Source: Bicyclus anynana (lineage: Eukaryota > Arthropoda > Insecta > Lepidoptera > Nymphalidae). Taken from it: a stretch of DNA of 64,000 nucleotides. Every line of letters begins with the position of its first letter. The first letter of the stretch is position 1. The notes below the pieces were generated by a model that ran no database searches, was not told where the DNA came from, and saw nothing but the letters and a program-made list of their open reading frames with translations. Positions 11,438 to 19,800 of this stretch are shown here, piece by piece. A program made the position numbers and the translations under genes. The stretch spans positions 14,164,109 through 14,228,108 of the forward strand of contig NC_069100.1 in the NCBI RefSeq assembly GCF_947172395.1, written 5' to 3'.

Positions 11438-12005
11438 TTTATTTGAAAATACAGTTAATGAATGTTATGTACAATTCTTAAAAAAGGGATGATGACAGTT
11501 TTTTAATTGTATATAAACTAAGAGTACGCTAATAGTAAATCATTACTATCGGAGCTACAGGGATTTAAAGGGTCAGATATGCGGCGCTGCCGCGGATCCC
11601 TGAAAAACGCCCCATACAAAATGGTACGAACTTATGACGTCGTAGGCAATTAATGATCGTTAGATTTGTATGGGCGTTTAAACAAAATTACTATCTATAT
11701 ATATCTTTGTTATTTCTGCGTTTATGTTTTATAGTTCATATATTAAAAAATGTCACATTTAATGTAAGGAAGCTAAAGCTGTATGAATTTTCATCTAATT
11801 ACGATAAAATATTTTTAGTAGATTTTGAAATTTTATAATCTTATTTATTTTGCAAATATCCAGTCAATCTTTGCTTCTTATGTATAAATAAGTTAACATT
11901 GACCTTATTTACCCGAATGTATCATAAAAATCAATATATTCAAACCTAGTCATCATCCCCATTGTATTGGATAGAAGCAGGCGTTACTTTGCGGAAGTTC
12001 ATCAT

Positions 12006-12060
12006 GATTATATAATGATTTATTTATTTTATAGCAAAATAAATAAATCATTATATAATC
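12006..12060. repeat. Perfect 25-bp palindrome with 5-bp loop
   Basis: 12006-12030 is the exact reverse complement of 12036-12060 (both AT-rich, ending GATTATATAATGATTT on the outside); loop atagc. Confidence 0.9.
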
Positions 12061-13574
12061 CCCATTGTATTTAAAATCAATGATTCCATTTTTAAATTAC
12101 ACGATATATATGATTTTACGTAGTAATTTATTTGGCCGCTAAACACGACAAATATGGATTTTCATACAACTATTGCTGGCTACTGCTCAACCAGTACAGC
12201 AAGTTTAAAATATCTCAAAGAAGGTTGTCAAAATAATGCTCAAATTTCCAAGCATGTTTGAGAAAAAATTATAAAGAGGTAAAGTTTGTAGTGTTGTAAG
12301 GGATACACCCAATAACACAAGTCCTCGGAGCTGCTCAAAGTGTTTCCTCTACCACAAAATGATAATAAAATCACTTTTGCTGCTATGGATCACATTATAC
12401 CACTTCAAATTAGAAAAGCTCACTTGTGTGATTTACACATTTAAATTACCAAAGCAGCATCCAAATAACAAATTGGATCATTCGTTTTTGCAAAATTTTG
12501 GTTCTCTGGTATTAAGAGTTAGATATAGAATATTCTAGATTGTCCTATTACACTTTAGTGACAAATTGACATTTCTTCTATGGGTATTTCCAGAAATAAA
12601 GTTTTACAACATATTATACATGATAAAATTGGATGTTTGCCAAAATGAAGATGACACAATATGTGCTACTAAGAAACCATTTTATATATTAAAACTTCTT
12701 TCTGAAACTTTTTATAAGCTTTATTTATTACTACATTTTGCCCTTGACTTTGCCCCGTTTAAAATTTGGGTCAAGCAGATATAGCTGTATTCAAAAAATG
12801 TTTTGTGCTATAGCTTGGCAAATTAATTCGTAACACCGATGGTCCGCGCAAGAGTTTATACCCGCGCAGTCCTTTCCCTCGTCACCCCATCATCATGGGA
12901 GTGTCAACAACAAACTTGACTAGCTAAAGATCAATTTTCAAACTTAAAAACTTTTCGAGCTTTTAGAACCATTATTAGTAGTACAGTTTGAGATTAAATT
13001 GCACATTAGCTTTTGTAACAAACATACAAAGGTACAAACAGATTAGACTTCAAACATCATATTTGTGTTGTGTAATTATATCAAAACACAAAGAAATCAA
13101 GTGGCAATATCACCCAGATCCAATAACAAAATCCCTTAGAATATGTTTCCCTCCAACACCTCACATTCAGTAAATGCAGATAATGTAGGCATCACAATTC
13201 ACAGTGTACACCCAGTAATCCTACAGACATTTTGCAGGGCAGTGTCAAATTATCAAATTTGTCAAATTAAAGAGTGCTGTCTAAGACCCCTTATATCCTT
13301 AGTGGCCAATTGTGGAAAAGGCTCAGGAAAGAAAAAGACCCCTTATATTCCAGACATTTACAAACAAGTGCTTTGTAAACTGAAAAATTACAGATATAAT
13401 AAGACAATATTATATGTTATACTCATGTCAGATTAATTACTGGGAATCCACCTTATTCAAAGATTGGATTTTGGCAGAAATAAACTTATCAGAGAATATT
13501 CAATGCAGTAAAAGTCACAAGGTTTTGCTAGTGTTGTATTAATGTATTGTTTTTATCCTAATGCATTGTTTTTT
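12061..13574. other. No gene recognised
   Basis: AT-rich sequence with short ORFs only (up to 97 codons). I see no repeat family or coding signature. Confidence 0.45.
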
Positions 13575-13905
13575 GACGGCCTCCGTGGTGCAGTGGTATG
13601 CACGGTGGATTTACAAAACGGAGGGCCTGGGTTCGATCCCCGGCTGAGCAGATTGAGATTTTATTAATTGGTCCAGGTCTGGCTGGTGGGAGGCTTCGGC
13701 CGTGGCTAGTTACCACCCTACTGGCAAAGACGTACCGCCAAGCGATTTAGCTTTCCGGTACGATGCCGTGTAGATACCGAAAGGGGTGTAGATTTTCATC
13801 CTCCTCCTTACAAGTTCGCCCGCTTCCATCTAAGACTACATCACCACTTACCATCAGGTGAGATTGTAGTCAAGGGCTAACTTGCAAACAATAAAAAAAA
13901 AAAAT
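13575..13905 (+). mobile_element. SINE family B, full length, reference copy
   Basis: GACGGCCTCCG start, A-box-like GTGGTGCAGTGG, B box GGTTCGATCCC, body (GGAGGCTTCGGCCGTGGC, GATTTTCATCCTCCTCCTTA) and an A-rich tail. About 330 bp. The best-preserved copy here. Confidence 0.92.
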
Positions 13906-14208
13906 AATAATAATACAAAAAGTTATTGGTATTAAAATTTAAATAAATCATAGACAACAGAGAAGCAGTAAATGTATATTATTACCTGGACACACATAAA
14001 CCAAGTTGATACGACTTTCACTCCAAACCTCAGCTTTCTACATCTAAAGTTTAATGCAAATAATGCAAACTGGAACATTTATTGTGGGTCAAAAGAATTT
14101 AACAACTAATACAAACTAAGAAGATCAATATTTGAAGCAGTGGATATTGATCTTCTTAATCTTAAGAGTTATAAGAGTTATAGAAGAATGAGATCTTGAG
14201 AGTTTATA

Positions 14209-14592
14209 TTCACAGATTAATCAAGAATAGGCAGATAGAGCATACGGAACACGACTGTGTCATAACCACTCCAAATATAAAATAAAAAAATGCATACATT
14301 CTCCAGTCAGTACAACAGTAAGAATTGCATCAGTAACTTTCAATATTATTCAAGAAAAATGGTGTCTTATGTTTTTAAATATTTTAAAAACTGCTCACAA
14401 AAACTAAAGAAATAAGATGGATTATGTTTTGTTGGTAAAATTGATTATTATATTATTTTGTTAGTGTTAAATTTTGAAATTCTGAAAAAAGTTTGTATAT
14501 GCGGATGTCAAGGAGACGTGTGACTTTTGTTTTTTTTCATGGCTGCTTGTAAAGACTCATTCTGTATGATCTTTATTCTGTGATCATAAACA
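14209..14592 (+). mobile_element. Interspersed repeat family F, copy 1
   Basis: CACAGATTAAT, GGCAGATAGAGCATACGGAA, ACGACTGTGTC, CATTCTCCAGTCAGTAC and the AAAAGTTTGTATATGCGGAT end; matches 31296, 38180 and 55068. No ORF. Class unknown. Confidence 0.65.
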
Positions 14593-14639
14593 TGGACAAC
14601 ATAGATATGTCTCATCATTTATCTTATGTTATCTATATC

Positions 14640-14860
14640 TATCTATACTTATAATAAAACTGTAACAGGTCAAATTCTGTACATAAAAGTTATTTTGAAA
14701 ATCTTAAATACTGAATGAATTGAAATGAAACTTAGCACAATTTGAGACATACAAAGAAGGTACAGGATACTTTTTAATTACTAAATCATTAGGGGTTAAA
14801 AGTATGTGTGGATAGTCCTTCATTTTTCAAGTTACATTTGTGAAAATTCGTGTGTACTAC
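14640..14860 (+). mobile_element. Degraded repeat related to 8038-8440
   Basis: CTATACTTATAATAAAACTG, CTGAATGAATTGAAATGAAA and CCTTCATTTTTCAAGTTACA. Confidence 0.5.
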
Positions 14861-16559
14861 CAGAAAAATATTAAAAGTAATGTCATTCAAGATTCTGGTT
14901 GTTGTTGGTGTTGTTAACAACAACACAACAACAAACAACACTTGTTTTTCATACAATACACTAGTGTTTATTACACAGTACCTTATACTTGATCTATTTT
15001 CAGTGGAATATAAAAATAATAGTAAAATTATGTGCTCTGAAAGTTGTTTACCCATTAATACTTCATATCAATGCTAACCAGTGTACCCGACTGACTTGTT
15101 TGCTGGTAAATAAGTAGACGACTTAAATCTCGTTATTAAATTGATACGTATATTATTATTAACTTAATTCAAACATTAGAAATGTATAGAAATCTTTTTA
15201 CTATAAAGTATGTATCTTTTTATTTACGTAAAGAGTTAGATCCAAAAAACAACACGTTTGATCCTAGATTTGTGTTGATTTATATTATATACGCATCTAT
15301 CATTGCGTTAGATCCATGAAAAGATGGTAAAATCATAAATTCCTACAATAATACAGCACCAAATGTTTACGTCTAATGATTTGATTACAAAACGTAAACT
15401 GTGTCGAGTCACATTTACGCGCGTAATATGTCTTTAAAAGTCTATTTAGCACTGCGCGTGGGTTTATTTATGGTATAGCGAAAGTATAACGCCGCAGCGG
15501 CGAAATATAAGCGGTAATTTAGCCAATTGATACTGCTGGAGCCGCAACGCACTCCGGTACCCAAATAGAGAGAACAAATCCAATATAACCACTGACCTGT
15601 TTATGTAGAAACAAATGTCGCCGGCGTCGCGATTTAGTCCCATTCAACAATTTACGTAATAATAAACACAAATGACAACAAATACAGTTTGTTTCACACA
15701 ATAACCATTTGGTTTTTTTTACGGATTTTCTTTTTGTGACAATCGCGTAGCACACATCGGTGAGCCGCTCGAGCGAAACGCACCACAGACGACAAAACAA
15801 ATGAAGAAACGCACGAAACGCACCACCAAAGAATATATACTCCAAGGACAGTGGACAGGGACACCACAAATCATAAGTCTATGCCACAAATGCACTAGGG
15901 AAGAACGCATGTATCATAGACAATAGATAACTTTGAAAGGTTGTCGTGAAAACCACAACCAAGGCAATCACTATTCACTTTGACAGAACTTGAAGTAAAA
16001 CTGAGACTATTACTTTAGGACCTGCCTCGCTAGATGTTACCTCCTCTGTCAAAAGTGTATGATCACGATCTAACGTGTTTACAAAAACTGATTCTATCGA
16101 ATCAATGTTTCATTGGTGTAATGTCGTTTTGGTCGTTTAAAATGCTCCCTAAAATGCCGGTTTGTGTATTTGTAATAAAAGGAATCGATTCATCTGACGG
16201 AGCAGCAAGACGTTGATCAAGTAACAGAATATTCTGTGTATATATTCTTGGACAGACTAAGCGATATGTTTGTTAGTCTGTGGAAAATTATACGTGTGTG
16301 TATTGCGAATCCAATTTATAGTAATGCTAATGAGATTATGAGGACACGAAATATATATATTATATAATGGTATTAAATATTTTCGATGTGTGAGTATACT
16401 TTGTGCCCAGCAAAAATTACAGTAAATAATTTTGTTGATGCGATACATGTCCATATGTATTTGGTCTGAGATCTGAATGTAATGAAATGTAAATCTGAAG
16501 CGAATCCACAGAGTACAAGTATGAAACCTTACATTTTTTATCGAAAAAAAAAATAACAT
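14861..16559. other. No gene recognised
   Basis: Holds a GTT/AAC-rich near-palindrome around 14898-14935 and a moderately GC-rich patch at 15400-15860 with repeated CGAAACGCACCAC words. Open frames here (up to 116 codons, - strand) show no domain. The patch could be a promoter of a gene running the other way, but no exon supports this. Confidence 0.4.
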
Positions 16560-16757
16560 TGCCAAGTGCCACTGTCAATGTCAATTGTCAAAATAAAACG
16601 TAAACGTCAATTTACACAAAATCGATTCCTTCCTTCTTCTTGAAGATTTGAAGAATTTTTCGATAACTATTTGTCTACTCAGATAAATATTGTAGAATTT
16701 ATAAATGAAGTAACAAAACAAACAGCTTTACGATTTAAGTACAAGCTTAAGTGCACA
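16560..16757 (+). promoter_or_regulatory. Likely promoter and 5' UTR of AP3S
   Basis: This stretch directly precedes the AP3S ATG at 16758. It holds several TGTCAA and CGTCAA words (about 16575-16612), an ATCGAT at about 16621 and a TCGATA at about 16659, which resemble halves of the insect DRE (TATCGATA) found near housekeeping promoters. An upstream in-frame ATG at 16671 would add 29 residues unlike the family, so I take the ATG at 16758 as the start. No TATA box is clear. The transcription start is not determined. Confidence 0.4.
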
Positions 16758-16826
16758 ATGATTAAGGCTATTTTAGTGTTCAATAATCATGGAAAGCCTA
16801 GGTTATCAAAGTTCTACCAATATTTC
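16758..16826 (+). CDS. AP3S: AP3S coding exon 1
   Basis: 23 codons from ATG through KFYQYF, ending in phase 0 at a good donor (gtaagt). It encodes the first beta strand and the conserved HGKPRLSKFYQ segment of the small-chain fold. The intron that follows (16827-17314) holds a degraded repeat and a hairpin at 17164-17237. Confidence 0.95.
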
Positions 16827-19800
16827 GTAAGTGAAAGCTTTTATCGATTTGTTTAATTAACTTCAATGACTCCTCTAAATAAATTAATTAGTATTATCTG
16901 ATTCATATAAGCTGCAAATTAACATGAAAATGCTATTTTGTTAGAACAAGTATTACAAAAGACCCTGCACATAGGTTCTATTCCTGTTGGAATAAAGGGA
17001 TATAATATAGCTTAAATTACTGGCTAATAATGTAGGTGAAAGAATGATTAAAATCGGCCCAGTGTTTTAGCCCGCATGTGTGCAATGTGCAATAAACAAA
17101 CATACTCACTCACATTTATAATATAAGAATGTATGGCTAATAGCTCCAAAAAGCACTGATCATAGAGTTCTAAATTCAAATTCAAAAGTACTATTGATCC
17201 ATGACAATATTGCTTTTGAATTTGAATTTAGAACTCTTTGATTGTAGTTTTTTTTAACTTTTTTATGGCCCTGGATACTAAGACCTGACAATAACAATTT
17301 TAATATGTTTTCAGAATGAAGACATGCAACAGCAGATAATAAAAGAAACATTCCAGCTGGTGTCAAAAAGAGATGATAATGTGTGCAACTTCCTTGAAGG
17401 AGGCAGGTTTGTAATATCACATAGTTTAGTTTAGCATAACTTTTTGTGATATAGCTCATCTGGGGAAGTATTGCCATAATTATTTCTGCAGTCACTCAGC
17501 ATTGCAACATTCTAATGGGTATGGTTGCCAGCTGCCAGATGAAGCTTATTATATTGGTATAGGGCAGCTAAGTGTAATTAGTTTTATACATACCTGGACA
17601 AGGGTAAAGACACTCGCAACACATGTTTATAGTCTTAGGACTTGGGCAAATTGGCCGTACAAGAAACAAAAAGTTTTACTCATACCTAGAGTAGGGTTAG
17701 GGCGGAACCCTAGTAAGTTTAATTTTAAGTTTTTGACCAATTATTTGAATAATTATATTGCCGTGATAGCCCAGTGGATATGACCTCTGCCTCAGATTCT
17801 GGAGGGTGTGGGTTTGAATACAGCACCTCCAACTTTTCAGTTGTGTGCATTTTAAATATCACGTGTCTCAAACGGTGAAGGAAAAACATCGTGAGAAAAC
17901 CTGCATACCAGAGAATTTTCTTAATTCTCTGCGTGTGTGAAGTCTGCCAATCTGCATTAGCCCAGCATGGTGGACTATTGGGCTAACCCCTCTCATTCTG
18001 AGAGGAGACATGAGCTCAGCAGTGAGCGGAATATGGGTTGAGAATGATGATGATGACCAATTATTATCACCATCTAATAATATTTGTACTTGACTTTTCG
18101 AAAGCGCTTGAACTAAGCCTAATTGAAATAAATAAGCTTTGAGTTTGACTTTTTAGTTTTAATGTAAAATCATTATCAAATGTTAATTATAATGACTGAG
18201 ACAATACTTATGCTCTGACTCTCAAAGTTGTAACATCACTTTTCTTTCTCCGGACTGAGAATTAATACTGAAAATTTCTTAAAAGAAGAAATGTTTAACA
18301 TGTCCTGTCTGTCAACTTTTCACTGATAAATAAATGGTTGAACCAATCAAGATGAATTTTTGTATAATGGTAAATGTGACCTTGGAGCAAAACATAGGGT
18401 ACTTCGTCCTATAAATAAAAATAGAAGGGGTTAAAATAGATTTTGTAAATTTGTATGAAAAGTCCTTCATTTTTAGAGTAACAGTTTTAAAAATTTGTTC
18501 ATAAATCATAAAGAATTCAACCCCCAAAGTGGTGGTGAAATAGGGGTTGAAAATTTACATTGATTTCCACACGGACGAAGTCGCGTGCGTCCGGTAGTTT
18601 AATAATAAGAAACATATAAATTATCTATTCCAGTCTCATAGGAGGTTCAGACTACAAGCTGATCTATCGGCACTATGCTACTCTGTACTTTGTATTCTGC
18701 GTGGACTCCTCAGAGAGTGAACTGGGAATTTTGGATCTTATACAGGTAAATATAATTTCATGTCATATCTGAAGGTTTCTTTATTTTGATGGTCTCAGTG
18801 TCATGGATTTACCAGACTACTAAGAATTAATAAACACTGACTTGGGGAGAGAGTTCCATACCCTTGCCATGCATATAAAAAACAAAGAAGCAAATCTCTT
18901 CATACAAGTTCAAGGGATGTCAATGACATAGGGATGGAAACCTACCCAGTGTCTTGGACTGTGATGGTAAGAAGGAACTACATACATCGAAAAGTTCTGA
19001 GCCCCAATTTAATTTATTAAGAACACTAGAACACACTAAAACATTGGATTCCATTAATCTCATACAATTTACTATACCACATAAACAGTTTACATATTAG
19101 CGTCATATTTTTTAGAATTACGAGATTTTTGGATTATAAAAGGAGTTTTCCAGGTATTTGTGGAGACACTTGACAAGTGTTTCGAGAATGTGTGCGAGCT
19201 GGACCTGATCTTCCACGCGGATGCAGCGCACCAGGTTCTGGACGAGCTGGTGATGGGCGGCATGGTGCTGCAGACCAACATGGCTGACATCCTGTGCCGG
19301 CTGCAGGAGCAGAACAAGATGCAGAAGGCCGAGGTGAGCTGAAGCTGGTCTTCCACCAGGAAGCTGTTGGAAGATTTTGCCACACTTTTCATATATACTC
19401 CGCTCCTATTGGTGTCTGGTGATAGCATGATGTTATAATTATAGCTTATGTGATAATTAATCAGTTAAGAGTTTTTAAATTCAGCCCAGTAGATTATAAT
19501 ATACATAATGTTTTTAACATAAAAATGCCGACTTCAAAGACGTATTTCATTTTGATTTTAACACAAAATTCCTAAACCGATTTTCATGAAAATTAAATGA
19601 ATGGGACCAATCTGCAAAGCAAAAAAAGGTTTTTCAAAAATGGGTAATAAATGACGAAGTTATGAGGTAACATAAAAAAACATACATGTTGAATTGAGAA
19701 CTTCCTCCATTTTTTTGAAAACGGTTAAAAATACGTTTTTTTTCCTTTTTTACAAGCTTTTATTTAGTTTCACCTGTCTGTCGGCCTGTAATCAAACCTT

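Noticed and set aside
14896..14940. GTTGTTG/CAACAAC palindrome
   Set aside because: Only about 7 bp each side of the centre pair perfectly; best seen as a simple-sequence run.
15519..15910. Cysteine- and leucine-rich - strand frames of 63 and 116 codons
   Set aside because: No domain, no splice structure, and the two overlap in different frames.
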